DNA of 64,000 nucleotides from Nostoc sp. WHI. GTDB lineage: Bacteria > Cyanobacteriota > Cyanobacteriia > Cyanobacteriales > Nostocaceae. Below are positions 15,918 to 25,079 of the stretch, piece after piece; the first letter of the stretch is position 1, and every line of letters starts with the position of its first letter. The stretch is from assembly GCF_015714725.1 (NCBI RefSeq), contig NZ_WBKM01000135.1:1-64000 (forward strand), in the 5' to 3' direction. The notes beneath the pieces are model-generated. The model saw only the letters and a list, made by a program, of their open reading frames with translations. It searched no databases and had not been told where the DNA came from. The position numbers and the translations under genes were made by a program.

Positions 15918-17054
15918 ATGCCACTTGGAATTAACCTAACCCTACTGATTGGTGAAAACGTTCCTGCACCTGCTCCACGAATGATTATGGAAGCACTGCA
16001 AAGTGTAGAAGTAACACAGAGCGATGAAGGACGCTCTGGTTTTCAAATTGTTTTGCAGTTGGGACGATCGCAACGCAATGACATGCAAGATTACCAGTTA
16101 CTCAAAAACCCTCTATTAAAAGTATTTAATCGTGTAATTATCATTGTCACCATTGGAGCGATCGCTCAAGTTTTGATGGATGGCATCATCACCAATCAAC
16201 AGTTTTCACCTAGTAGCGCACCAGGTAGTTCCACCTTGGCAATAACAGGTGAAGATGTCAGCGTCATGATGGATTTGGAGGAAAAGTCTATTGAACACAC
16301 CGCCCAGGATGAAGCTACCATCGCTCGTTTTTTGATTTCCAATTATGCCAAGTATGGTTTAATTGCTAAAGTCATCGCTCCAAAATTCAGAGATCGCCCC
16401 ACTCAAAATGAGCGAATTCCATCACAGCAGGGAACTGACTTAAAGTATCTACAAAGCATCGCCGAACGATTTGCATATGTTTTCTATATAATTCCAGGGC
16501 CAACATCAGGTACAAACACAGCTTATTGGGGGCCACCTCAACGTCAAACCCAACCCCAACCAGCCTTGACGGTGAACATGAGTTCTTTCACCAATGTGAA
16601 TTCCATCAACTTCCAAAACAATGGTTTGGCAGCTACGGATGTTAGGGGACAAGTCCAAGACCGACGTAGCAACGAGAGCCGGTCTCTGCCTCAAGCAACC
16701 AGCGATCGCCCCCCACTAGCAAATCAACCAGCAGCCACCAACCAACCCCACAAACGGACTGAACAGTATCGAGAAACAGGACGGGAGATAGCACAAGCCC
16801 AGGCGTATGCCCAAGCGATCGCTAACCGATCTGTCGATGATGTCGTCACGATTACAGGTGAAGTAGATACTGTGCGTTATGGAAGTTTGCTCCAAACACG
16901 AGGAGTAGTCACCTTGCGGGGCGTGGGATTGAATTATGACGGACTCTACTACATCAAAAATGTCACACATAAAATCAGCAAAGGAGATTACAAACAAAGC
17001 TTTACGATTACCCGTGAAGGATTAGGCAGCACAATACGGCAGGTTGCAGGATGA
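15918..17054 (+). CDS. CIS baseplate hub protein (gp27/gpD-like)
   Basis: A 378-residue hub subunit, equivalent to the N-terminal half of VgrG and to phage gpD or T4 gp27. The N-terminal tube-like domain contains EALQSVEVTQSDEGRSGFQIVLQLG and the KVFNRVIIIVTIG strand pair. A second tube-like domain follows with ATIARFLISNYAKYGLIAKV and FAYVFYII. A proline/Gln-rich linker (about residues 240-290) precedes a C-terminal VVTLRGVGLNYDGLYYIKNVTHKI strand-rich end. Three copies are expected to form the hub ring under the tube. Its stop overlaps the next start as ATGA (17051-17054), so it is translationally coupled to the spike gene. Confidence 0.88.
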   Translation: MPLGINLTLLIGENVPAPAPRMIMEALQSVEVTQSDEGRSGFQIVLQLGRSQRNDMQDYQLLKNPLLKVFNRVIIIVTIGAIAQVLMDGIITNQQFSPSSAPGSSTLAITGEDVSVMMDLEEKSIEHTAQDEATIARFLISNYAKYGLIAKVIAPKFRDRPTQNERIPSQQGTDLKYLQSIAERFAYVFYIIPGPTSGTNTAYWGPPQRQTQPQPALTVNMSSFTNVNSINFQNNGLAATDVRGQVQDRRSNESRSLPQATSDRPPLANQPAATNQPHKRTEQYRETGREIAQAQAYAQAIANRSVDDVVTITGEVDTVRYGSLLQTRGVVTLRGVGLNYDGLYYIKNVTHKISKGDYKQSFTITREGLGSTIRQVAG

Positions 17055-17581
17055 AGCAATTTTTTGGCAAATATCGTGGTAAAGTCACAGCTAACAACGA
17101 TCCGCTTCGCCAAGGGCGAATTCAAGTTAGCGTCCCTGCTATTTTCGGAGACGGACGGCAGAGTTGGGCTATGCCTTGTTTTCCCTACGCTGGCAAAAAT
17201 ATTGGTCTGTTTGCGATTCCACCAGTTGATACCAACGTTTGGGTAGAGTTTGAGGGAGGCGATCCAGATTATCCGATTTGGAGTGGTTGTTTTTGGGGTA
17301 AAGACGAGTTACCAGAGGAGGCAAAGCAGGCCACTAACGCTGAAGATATCATTGTTTTCAAAGCTTTTGCGGATGGCAGAGCCGCCAAGGGAATTACCAT
17401 CACCATGAGTAATTCTGGTGAAAAAGGATTGACCATTGAAGTCAATCCGCCAGTTGTGCCTCAGCCTCTCAAACTGACATTTGATCCTACAGGCATTGAG
17501 ATTTCAGCAGGAAACTTAGGAACTATTAAAGCTTCCATCAATAGTGTTTCAGTCAATAACGGTGCTTTAGAGGTGACTTAA
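17051..17581 (+). CDS. CIS spike protein (gp5/gpV OB-fold and beta-helix)
   Basis: A 176-residue spike subunit. The OB-fold begins at FGKYRGKVTANNDPLRQGRIQV and includes FPYAGKNIGLFAIPPVDTNVWVEFEGGDPDYPIWSG, a strong gpV/gp5 signature. A short beta-helical tail follows (GLTIEVNPP, IEISAGNLGTIKASINS). The spike is shorter than in VgrG proteins, and no lysozyme domain is fused. Three copies would form the membrane-puncturing needle below the hub. The stop (TAA 17579-17581) overlaps the ATG of the PAAR gene by one base, so tip and spike are coupled in translation. Confidence 0.9.
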   Translation: MKQFFGKYRGKVTANNDPLRQGRIQVSVPAIFGDGRQSWAMPCFPYAGKNIGLFAIPPVDTNVWVEFEGGDPDYPIWSGCFWGKDELPEEAKQATNAEDIIVFKAFADGRAAKGITITMSNSGEKGLTIEVNPPVVPQPLKLTFDPTGIEISAGNLGTIKASINSVSVNNGALEVT

Positions 17582-17916
17582 TGGGCAATTCTCTATTTCA
17601 TGTGAACGCTGTTGCCAATTGTCCTCATGCTGGTGTGATTTCCACAATAGTTACTAATCCTCGTGTGAAAGTTAGCGCTCAACCAGTTGCCACATTAAAT
17701 GACATCTATTTAATTGCAGGCTGTCCCTTTACTTTACCTAACGGGAAATACCAACCTTGCCTCAAAGTCAAGTGGGTGACAGTTGCGACACGAGTTCGCG
17801 TCAACAACCAACCTGTAGTCCTGCAAACTAGCACAGGTCTTTGTCTAAGTGCCGAAGAGATTCCCCAAGGGACAGCAAATATTATCATGACTCAACCAAG
17901 AGTAAAGGGGATATAA
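17581..17916 (+). CDS. PAAR-like spike-tip protein
   Basis: A 111-residue protein with conserved Cys/His positions: NCPHAGVI near the N-terminus, IAGCPF, QPCLKVKW and GLCLSAEE. These match the PAAR-like/DUF4280-type tips that sharpen the spike of contractile systems and usually hold a metal ion. Its order directly after gpV, with a one-base overlap, is as expected. It carries no C-terminal effector extension, so the payload is not delivered as a PAAR fusion. The family assignment rests on the Cys/His pattern and context. Confidence 0.85.
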   Translation: MGNSLFHVNAVANCPHAGVISTIVTNPRVKVSAQPVATLNDIYLIAGCPFTLPNGKYQPCLKVKWVTVATRVRVNNQPVVLQTSTGLCLSAEEIPQGTANIIMTQPRVKGI

Positions 17917-18008
17917 CACCAATTTGAAAAAAGAATGCAACAAATGCCAATCTTGAAACCCGCGCTAAATCTAGATTTATTAATTTTGAATTTTGAATTG
18001 GTATAACT

Positions 18009-18365
18009 ATGGAAATCAACTATCCCCTACAAATTGATGGGCGAGGGCGAGTCGCCGAGGTAAATTACGATCGCCATATCCGGCAGTTGATTGAACAAGT
18101 GTTATTTACAGAACCAGGGGAACGAGTCAATCGTCCCAATTTCGGCAGTGGTTTGAAACAATTGCTTTTTGGACCCAATAGTCCTGAGTTAGCAGCAGCC
18201 ACTCAGATGTTGGTGCAGGGAACATTAGAACAGTGGCTAGGAGATTTGATTCTACTGGAAGCAGTAGATATTGAAAATGTTGACTCCCGTTTAGAAATTG
18301 CGATCCAATATGTGGTTCGACAAAATCAACAGCGACAGGTAGCACAGTTCAGCCGCGAGGTTTGA
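18009..18365 (+). CDS. Baseplate wedge protein gp25 (GPW/gp25 family)
   Basis: A 118-residue wedge protein of the gp25/gpW family, which nucleates sheath assembly on the baseplate. Key segments are YDRHIRQLIEQVLFTEPGERVNRPNFGSGLKQLLFGPN and the following helix-strand part. Length is typical. The C-terminus ends with a charged tail. It follows an 92-base spacer after the PAAR gene and precedes a 215-base spacer full of heptamer repeats, so transcription may be interrupted or modulated here. The start is the ATG at 18009; no Shine-Dalgarno sequence is evident. Confidence 0.92.
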   Translation: MEINYPLQIDGRGRVAEVNYDRHIRQLIEQVLFTEPGERVNRPNFGSGLKQLLFGPNSPELAAATQMLVQGTLEQWLGDLILLEAVDIENVDSRLEIAIQYVVRQNQQRQVAQFSREV

Positions 18366-18389
18366 TTTCTAAAATTGTTTGCGTAGGTA

Positions 18390-18452
18390 GGCAATAGGCA
18401 ATGGGCAATGGGCAATGGGCAATGGGCAATAGGCAATGGGCAATGGGCAATA
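18390..18452. repeat. Heptamer tandem repeat (ggcaatg/ggcaata, 9 copies)
   Basis: Nine tandem 7-bp units with the last base alternating G or A, between gp25 and the first gpJ gene. Confidence 0.95.
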
Positions 18453-18504
18453 ATAAAGAAGACTCTTTGAGTTGTATTGATTTTTTCATCAAATAGGAGT
18501 CCTA

Positions 18505-18537
18505 TAATTCGTAATTCGTAATTCGTAATTCGTAATT
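18505..18537. repeat. Heptamer tandem repeat (taattcg, 4.7 copies)
   Basis: Four complete and one partial copy of taattcg, a second heptamer family in the same spacer as the ggcaatg array. A shorter copy of the same unit occurs near 50363. Confidence 0.95.
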
Positions 18538-18580
18538 AAGACACGCTCAAAAAATACATCCTTTCCCAATTTGGTTTGAG

Positions 18581-21142
18581 ATGATTACTCAATATCGATG
18601 CAAAAATGAGCAACGACGCAAAGCAGTCCGAGACACTTTTGATAATGGCCGTCCTCGGCTGAACGGCATTGATTATCTAGAAGTGCTGGCTGACCAAAAG
18701 ACATTAGTTGTGTATTTGATTCATCCATTAGTTGATTTGGATGAGGAAGATAAATTCACTGAAGAAAAAGTGGTAATTGAGGGAGGAATACGGTTAAGAG
18801 ATATTCGTGTCGAGTCTGCAAGCTCGAATGCAAATGTCTTAACAATACGTGTCAATCAAACTGGAGATTACTCTCGCTATACTTTACGTTTAGTTAATTC
18901 CTCTACCACTTCTTCACCACCCGACGGCTTCGATCCTCAACTTTCTCAGGTGGAGTTCTCTTTCTGGGTGGAGGAAGTAAGTGAATTCGATTGTCAAACA
19001 CCTGCTCCTTTAACTGAAAAAGAGTCACCACCGCCAGCGATTAACTATTTGGCAAAAGACTATAGCAGTTTTCGTCAGTTAATACTCGATCGCTTGGCTG
19101 TAATCATGCCGCAGTGGAAAGAACGCAACCCTGCGGACATCGGCATCATGCTAGTGGAATTGCTAGCTTATACAGGTGACTATCTCAGTTATTACCAAGA
19201 TGCTGTTGCTACCGAAGCATATTTAGGAACAGCCCGCAAGCGGGTATCAGTACGTCGTCATGCTCGGCTATTAGACTATTTCATGCACGATGGCTCTAAT
19301 GCACGGGCTTGGGTTGTAATTGAACTCAACAATAATTTTGCAGAACAAAGTATAAAATTGCTGGGGCCTGCGATTGAAAAAAACCGTTCTGGCGTGAAAT
19401 TTTTAACTAAAACCAACATTGCCTCTGCTGCATTACCCCTTGAAAAATTTGATACAGCTGTGAATGCTGGCGCACAGATTTTTGAAACGTTACATGACAT
19501 AACTCTGTACCAATCTTTAAATACTATCAAGTTTTATACTTGGGGAGAGGAGCAGTGTTATTTACCCAAAGGTGCGACCTCTGCAACCTTGATAGATACA
19601 GATGGAACCCTGCAAAAGTTGTTAGTTCGCGGCAAAGTCTTGATATTGGAAGAAGTACGCGGCCCCAAAACAGGAGAGCCAAGAGATGCAGATATCACAC
19701 ATCGACATCCTGTACGTTTGACCCAGGTTGCAGGCAAAAGCGATCCGCTCTATGACGAGCAGATTGTAGAAATTCAGTGGTCAGCCACAGATGCCTTGCC
19801 CTTTGATTTGCAGATTTCTAATATCGATGCCCAAGGGGAACGCATTACTGACATTAGTGTGACACGAGGCAACGTTGTTTTAGTCGATGCAGGATGTACA
19901 ATTCCTCAGCCACAATCAAAAGTCAACACGAGTAGCGAACCAGAAGTCAAACAACTAGAAGAACTGTCGAAAAATCCTGGTTGGAATCGGCTGCGACCTC
20001 GTTTAAAGGAAGGCCCATTGACTCAACAAGGGTATGTGTATAATAAGCGAAATCAGTGGGTTTGGTTTGATCCAGAGGAACCAGCGATCGCAGCCATGCA
20101 ATGGAAGTTGCAAGATACTTTCCCAGCGATCGCAGTGTGGGAAAATCAACCACCTAACCCAGATACAGAACCAGGCCCGCGTTGGGAAGCGCAAACAGAC
20201 TTACTGATTAGCGATCGCTTTGAGCGTCACTTTGTTGTCGAGACAGAAGACGATGGTAGGGCTTACCTTCGCTTCGGTGATGATACTTTAGGCAAAAAAC
20301 CCAAGCTAAACACAAAACTATTTGCTACCTACCGCATTGGCAATGGCAGCATCGGCAATGTCGGTGCAGGGACGATCGCCAATATTCTCATCTTGCCTGA
20401 GAATTTGGAATTAGAGCAACGCTCACACCTTAAGGCAATTAACGAAAGCATCGTCAAAGTTTATAATCCCCTACCTGCTCAAGGAGGAGTTGACGCGGAA
20501 CCCATAGAGCAAGTGCGCCTCTATGCACCCCAAGCATTTCGAGAGCAACGGCGGGCAGTGACGACAAAAGACTATGCAGACATCGCTCAACGATTTCCGG
20601 GAGTCCAAAAAGCGATCGCTAACCGCCGTTGGACGGGTAGTTGGCATACTATTTTTATCACCGTTGACCGTGAGGGGGGGCGATCGCTTGACGATGATTT
20701 CAAACAAAAGCTTTTAGCCTTTCTCGAAGAGTTCCGATTGGCGGGACATGACATCGAAATTGAAAGTCCTCGTTTCATCCCTTTGGATATTGCCATGATA
20801 GTACAAGTCGAGCCGGGGTTTTTCCGGGGCGTAGTCAAAAAAGCTTTATTAGATACATTCAGCAACCGAGTTTTAGCGGTTGGAAAAACAGGATTTTTTC
20901 ACTCCGATCGCTTTACTTTTGGTCAACCTGTGTATCTGAGTCAGGTGATTTCCACAGCAGTGCAAGTGGCAGGGGTGCGATCGGTCGATATCACCCGCTT
21001 CCAACGTTTGAATGAATTACCCAATCAAGAACTGGAAATTGGTCAAATTCCTTTTGAACCCTTAGAAATTGCCCGTTTAGACAATGACCCTAGTCTACCT
21101 GAATCCGGCAAAATAGAGTTCCAAATGGAGGGTGGTTTATGA
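18581..21142 (+). CDS. Baseplate wedge protein, gpJ/gp6-like, first copy
   Basis: An 853-residue putative baseplate assembly protein, equivalent to Afp11. The N-terminal part contains INYLAKDYSSFRQLILDRLAVIMPQW and ELLAYTGDYLSYYQDAVATEAYLGTARKR, a segment typical of this family in eCIS. The gpJ signature lies in LRFGDDTLGKKPKLNTKLFATYRIGNGSIGNVGAG, and the C-terminal part (AYIDIAQRFPGVQKAIANRRWTGSW-type) completes the J fold. It forms the wedge ring of the baseplate together with the next gene. The stop overlaps the next start (ATGA at 21139-21142), so the pair is made in linked amounts. No propeller insertion is present, unlike its neighbour. Confidence 0.88.
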   Translation: MITQYRCKNEQRRKAVRDTFDNGRPRLNGIDYLEVLADQKTLVVYLIHPLVDLDEEDKFTEEKVVIEGGIRLRDIRVESASSNANVLTIRVNQTGDYSRYTLRLVNSSTTSSPPDGFDPQLSQVEFSFWVEEVSEFDCQTPAPLTEKESPPPAINYLAKDYSSFRQLILDRLAVIMPQWKERNPADIGIMLVELLAYTGDYLSYYQDAVATEAYLGTARKRVSVRRHARLLDYFMHDGSNARAWVVIELNNNFAEQSIKLLGPAIEKNRSGVKFLTKTNIASAALPLEKFDTAVNAGAQIFETLHDITLYQSLNTIKFYTWGEEQCYLPKGATSATLIDTDGTLQKLLVRGKVLILEEVRGPKTGEPRDADITHRHPVRLTQVAGKSDPLYDEQIVEIQWSATDALPFDLQISNIDAQGERITDISVTRGNVVLVDAGCTIPQPQSKVNTSSEPEVKQLEELSKNPGWNRLRPRLKEGPLTQQGYVYNKRNQWVWFDPEEPAIAAMQWKLQDTFPAIAVWENQPPNPDTEPGPRWEAQTDLLISDRFERHFVVETEDDGRAYLRFGDDTLGKKPKLNTKLFATYRIGNGSIGNVGAGTIANILILPENLELEQRSHLKAINESIVKVYNPLPAQGGVDAEPIEQVRLYAPQAFREQRRAVTTKDYADIAQRFPGVQKAIANRRWTGSWHTIFITVDREGGRSLDDDFKQKLLAFLEEFRLAGHDIEIESPRFIPLDIAMIVQVEPGFFRGVVKKALLDTFSNRVLAVGKTGFFHSDRFTFGQPVYLSQVISTAVQVAGVRSVDITRFQRLNELPNQELEIGQIPFEPLEIARLDNDPSLPESGKIEFQMEGGL

Positions 21143-24100
21143 ATTCTAATTATGCTCCCAAACAGCCCGAAAACCGCCCAGGTTTGCCACAGTTGGCATA
21201 TCGAATTACAGATTATACATCCACTCGCAAGCGGCTACTGAGCTTACTGCGAGACAGCTTGCGTCTCCAAGAATCTCAGGAGGCAGGCCCCCTTGCCAAA
21301 CTTACCATCCGTGCCGATGACGACCCCGCGATCGCCCTGCTGGATGCATGGGCAGTGGTAGTAGATGTCCTCACCTTTTATCAAGAGCGAATTGCTAATG
21401 AGGGATATCTGCAAACTGCAACAGAACGGCGATCGATACTAGAACTGGCGCGGATGATTGGCTATGAACTCAATCCCGGTGTTGCTGCTAGTACGTATTT
21501 AGTGTTTACAGTCGAAGATGCTCCTGGTTCTCCAGATGTGGCGACAATTCCCAAAGGCACTCAAGTAATGAGCATTCCGGCTGAGGATGAATTGCCTCAA
21601 ACCTTTGAATCTAGTGAAGAGTTCATCGCTCATGTTATTTGGAATAATCTTAAACCCCGCCCCAACCGCCCCCAAAAGATTACAAGTGAAACACGACAGT
21701 TGTACATCAAAGGTGTTAATACCCGACTTCAGCCAGGTGATTTCCTTTTTTTGGTTGAGCAGATTGATGAATCAACTACTGGTCGCAAGTATCTTTTGCC
21801 ATTAACGAAGGTTGAAACTAATACTAGTGAAGCCTATACCTTAGCAATTTGGAAGGATACTCTTCCAGATCAAAATACAACTTCTGAGCAAAGTAGTCTT
21901 CCTTTAGAAAATCCCCAAATATTCGCTTTTCAACAACAAGTCTCCCTCTTTGGTCATAACTTCTCTCCGACAGCAAATATTCAGATACCTCCTCCTAATC
22001 CACCAACAACAAAACCTATAACTTTAAATGATTTCGTGGTATCAAATCTTCTGCAACCTAATCTAAGCAAAAAACAAATTGATCTCGATAATCTCTATCC
22101 TAAAATTATTAAAGGTGGCTGGCTTGCTTTATATGATGCCCGGAATTCTAATAAATTACTTACTGGTGTTTATCAAACTAAGAATATATTTTCGAGTTCT
22201 AGAGTTGAAAATCTACTTTTTATTTTTGATAAAAACCTTGCTCAAACGCGAAAGATTACTAGCGTTGAATTGGATAGTTTTATAAGCATTGAGTTTAACG
22301 ATGTTGACTCGGAAAAATTTAATATTAGAAGTACAATTATTCTTGCACAAAGCGAACTACTAGAATTAGCTCCCGAACCACTTAATATTAGCGATCTGCA
22401 AGCTAAAATCTTTGAAGATCCAATTCAGGGTAAAACTGTTTTTCTTAGTGAGTTTATTCCCAAATTACAACCAAATCAAACAGTAATTGTCAGTGGTCAA
22501 TGCATTCGCGCTCAACTCAATGATATTGGTGGAGTGTTTGCATTAAGAAAACAATCAGAGAATATTTCCTGGGAAAAAATCAATAATGGCTTGACGAATT
22601 CGCAAGTGCGATCGCTAGCAGTTAATTCTGAAGGAACTCTGTTTGCAGGTACTACCAAGGGCATTTTTATTCATCCAAATGAAGCTAAACACTGGGAACC
22701 GCTCATTAGTTGGGAATCAGCTAGTCAGAAATTAGAAAAAAAAGAGATACAAGTACTACTTATCCCTGAAAACTCTAATTTAATTGTTGTTGGTACTGCT
22801 AACGGTATCTTCCGTTATGAAGACAAAGATAAGAAGTGGGAAGAAATTAATCAACAGGCTGGTTTGGGTTATACCGATATCAGAGCATTGATATATCGAG
22901 GTAGTGAAATTCTCGCAGGCACAATTAATGGCGGAGTTTTCAAATCAATCAATGATGGTAAAAATTGGCTGCCAACGGGTTTAAATAACACTGATGTGCA
23001 AACTTTAGCAACTCAAGGAAATTATATATTTGCAGGAACCATTCGGGATGGAATATTCCGCACTACTGATGGCGGCTCAACTTGGCAGCAAATTACTAAT
23101 ATCAGGCAAGGAAAAGGCACGATTACAACTGAAGGTACAGGTGTATTCCGTCACGACACAAACTTTTCGACGCAACGCCAATTAGATGATGTTAACACAG
23201 GTGATATAATTAACGCTAACGGTCAAAGTCGAACTGTTCTCGCAATTAGTTCTGATAAGCAGGAACTAACTATTGATCGCCCTTTCCGTCCCGATTTAAC
23301 TGTAAATACTTCCTTCAATATTAATACTGGCTTAACGAATAAAAATTTTACTGTATTAGCTGTTAAACAAAATTATATCTTTGCAGGAACAGCAGGTAGC
23401 GGCGTTTTTCGCTCTGAAAATAATGGCGATCGCTGGATAGCAGTCAATACCAACTTGATTGATTTAGAAATTCGGTGCTTAACAGTTCACAATGAAGAAA
23501 TTTGGGTTGGTACATCTCAAAATGGTGTTTTCTGTTCTACTAACAACGGTGATACATGGGATGCAATCAACCCCAATCTCACTAACTTAGATGTGCGAGC
23601 AATTTTACCGCCAACAGAATCTAATAGCAATTTCTTTGTAGCTGGAATCGGAATTTTGCAGCCTCCAGAAGGCTTATCTCCCAAACCTATACAGCGAGGA
23701 GATATTGTACAAATCTTAGAACCACCAGTTTCTATACCAGACAAACCAAATAACTACCTATGGAAGGTGATAGACAAAGACGGTTTCCCAGGCGATTTAA
23801 TTACTACAACAGGTTTAGACAAGCCTGAATTTAAAAATGAGCTAACCTTGCTTCCCGCCTTGAAAGATAGTGAGATGGTGAGCGAAACGGCTGTAATTCA
23901 AATACCACCCACAGATCAACAAAGTCCCATTCTCACCTTGCAAGAGCCATTAAAATATGCATACGATACCGCAACTGTCAACATCTACGCCAATTTGGTA
24001 CAGGCTACCCACGGTGAAACGGTAGAAGAAGTCTTAGGAAGTGGAGATGGCTCAACTCCCAATGAGCGCTTCATGTTGAAAAAGCCGCCATTAACTTATG

Positions 24101-25065
24101 TTGCTGCGACGAACGCTAGAGGTTCGGAAAGTACTTTAGAGGTGCGGGTAAATGGCATTCTGTGGCAAGAAGTTCCCTCTTTGTACCCTCTGAAACCATA
24201 CAGCGAAAACTATATTATTCGCATCCAAAATGATGGAAAAAGCATTGTCACCTTCGGAGATGGCAGCAAAGGCGCTCGTTTGCCTAGTGGACAGGAAAAT
24301 GTTACAGCTACCTACCGCAGTGGCATCGGTTTAGAAGGGAATTTGGCTGCGGAACAATTGAGTTTGCTAAAAACTCGCCCTCTTGGCGTTGCTGAAGTTA
24401 TCAATCCTTTGGCAGCAACGGGAGGTGCGCCACGCGAGTCCCTAGAAGAAGCTCGTGCTAAAGCACCGCCTACCGTCCGCACCCTAGATCGCATTGTCTC
24501 AATCCGCGATTTTGAAGACTTTGCTCAAGGATTTGCTGGTATTGGCAAAGCTCAAGCCGTTCCTCTGTGGAATGGGGAAAGCCAGCTGGTGCATATCACG
24601 ATCGCAGCTGTCAAAGGCTCAGATGTACCAAAGGATTCTCAACTTTACACCAAACTTGTAGAAGCGATCGACAATGCCAGAGATCCAATTCAGCAGGTGC
24701 AGGTTGATTCTTATCAGCGTTTATTGTTTAACGTAGAAGCCCGTTTATTACTCGATGCTCGCTATCAAACGAAACTTGTGCAGCAGGACATCCATGAAAC
24801 TTTAAACAAAACCTTTGCTTTCGAGCAACGCCGTTTTGCTCAAGAAGTAACTGCGGCAGAAGTTATTGCTGCAATCCAGACAGTCAAAGGTGTGGTAGCG
24901 GTTGATTTAGATGCCCTTTACCAACTTGGACAAAGTAAAGCGCTAAAACAAACACTTCCAGCATTACCTGCTCGTTATGATCCTCAAATTAGTACTATTT
25001 ATCCTGCCCAATTGCTGCGATTGAATCCAGAAGGTATCCAATTGACGGTTGTAACAACCTTGTAA
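21139..25065 (+). CDS. Baseplate wedge protein, gpJ-like, with inserted beta-propeller
   Basis: A 1308-residue protein equivalent to Afp12-side wedge proteins. Residues 1-190 and 1000-1300 form the gpJ-type body (IRADDDPAIALLDAWAVVVDVLTFYQERIANEG at the start; VTFGDGSKGARLPSGQENVTATYRSGIGLEGN near 1035). Between them, about residues 475-835 are a run of six or seven propeller blades with the motif GVFRS-NNG--W and LFAGT--GIF. A small beta module sits inside this run at about 658-731. Such propellers usually bind proteins or sugars. The family normally lacks this insertion, so the particle surface is enlarged here. Two copies of the J fold side by side mean that the wedge is probably heteromeric. 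Confidence 0.85.
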   Translation: MNSNYAPKQPENRPGLPQLAYRITDYTSTRKRLLSLLRDSLRLQESQEAGPLAKLTIRADDDPAIALLDAWAVVVDVLTFYQERIANEGYLQTATERRSILELARMIGYELNPGVAASTYLVFTVEDAPGSPDVATIPKGTQVMSIPAEDELPQTFESSEEFIAHVIWNNLKPRPNRPQKITSETRQLYIKGVNTRLQPGDFLFLVEQIDESTTGRKYLLPLTKVETNTSEAYTLAIWKDTLPDQNTTSEQSSLPLENPQIFAFQQQVSLFGHNFSPTANIQIPPPNPPTTKPITLNDFVVSNLLQPNLSKKQIDLDNLYPKIIKGGWLALYDARNSNKLLTGVYQTKNIFSSSRVENLLFIFDKNLAQTRKITSVELDSFISIEFNDVDSEKFNIRSTIILAQSELLELAPEPLNISDLQAKIFEDPIQGKTVFLSEFIPKLQPNQTVIVSGQCIRAQLNDIGGVFALRKQSENISWEKINNGLTNSQVRSLAVNSEGTLFAGTTKGIFIHPNEAKHWEPLISWESASQKLEKKEIQVLLIPENSNLIVVGTANGIFRYEDKDKKWEEINQQAGLGYTDIRALIYRGSEILAGTINGGVFKSINDGKNWLPTGLNNTDVQTLATQGNYIFAGTIRDGIFRTTDGGSTWQQITNIRQGKGTITTEGTGVFRHDTNFSTQRQLDDVNTGDIINANGQSRTVLAISSDKQELTIDRPFRPDLTVNTSFNINTGLTNKNFTVLAVKQNYIFAGTAGSGVFRSENNGDRWIAVNTNLIDLEIRCLTVHNEEIWVGTSQNGVFCSTNNGDTWDAINPNLTNLDVRAILPPTESNSNFFVAGIGILQPPEGLSPKPIQRGDIVQILEPPVSIPDKPNNYLWKVIDKDGFPGDLITTTGLDKPEFKNELTLLPALKDSEMVSETAVIQIPPTDQQSPILTLQEPLKYAYDTATVNIYANLVQATHGETVEEVLGSGDGSTPNERFMLKKPPLTYVAATNARGSESTLEVRVNGILWQEVPSLYPLKPYSENYIIRIQNDGKSIVTFGDGSKGARLPSGQENVTATYRSGIGLEGNLAAEQLSLLKTRPLGVAEVINPLAATGGAPRESLEEARAKAPPTVRTLDRIVSIRDFEDFAQGFAGIGKAQAVPLWNGESQLVHITIAAVKGSDVPKDSQLYTKLVEAIDNARDPIQQVQVDSYQRLLFNVEARLLLDARYQTKLVQQDIHETLNKTFAFEQRRFAQEVTAAEVIAAIQTVKGVVAVDLDALYQLGQSKALKQTLPALPARYDPQISTIYPAQLLRLNPEGIQLTVVTTL

Positions 25066-25079
25066 GGAATAAAACTACT

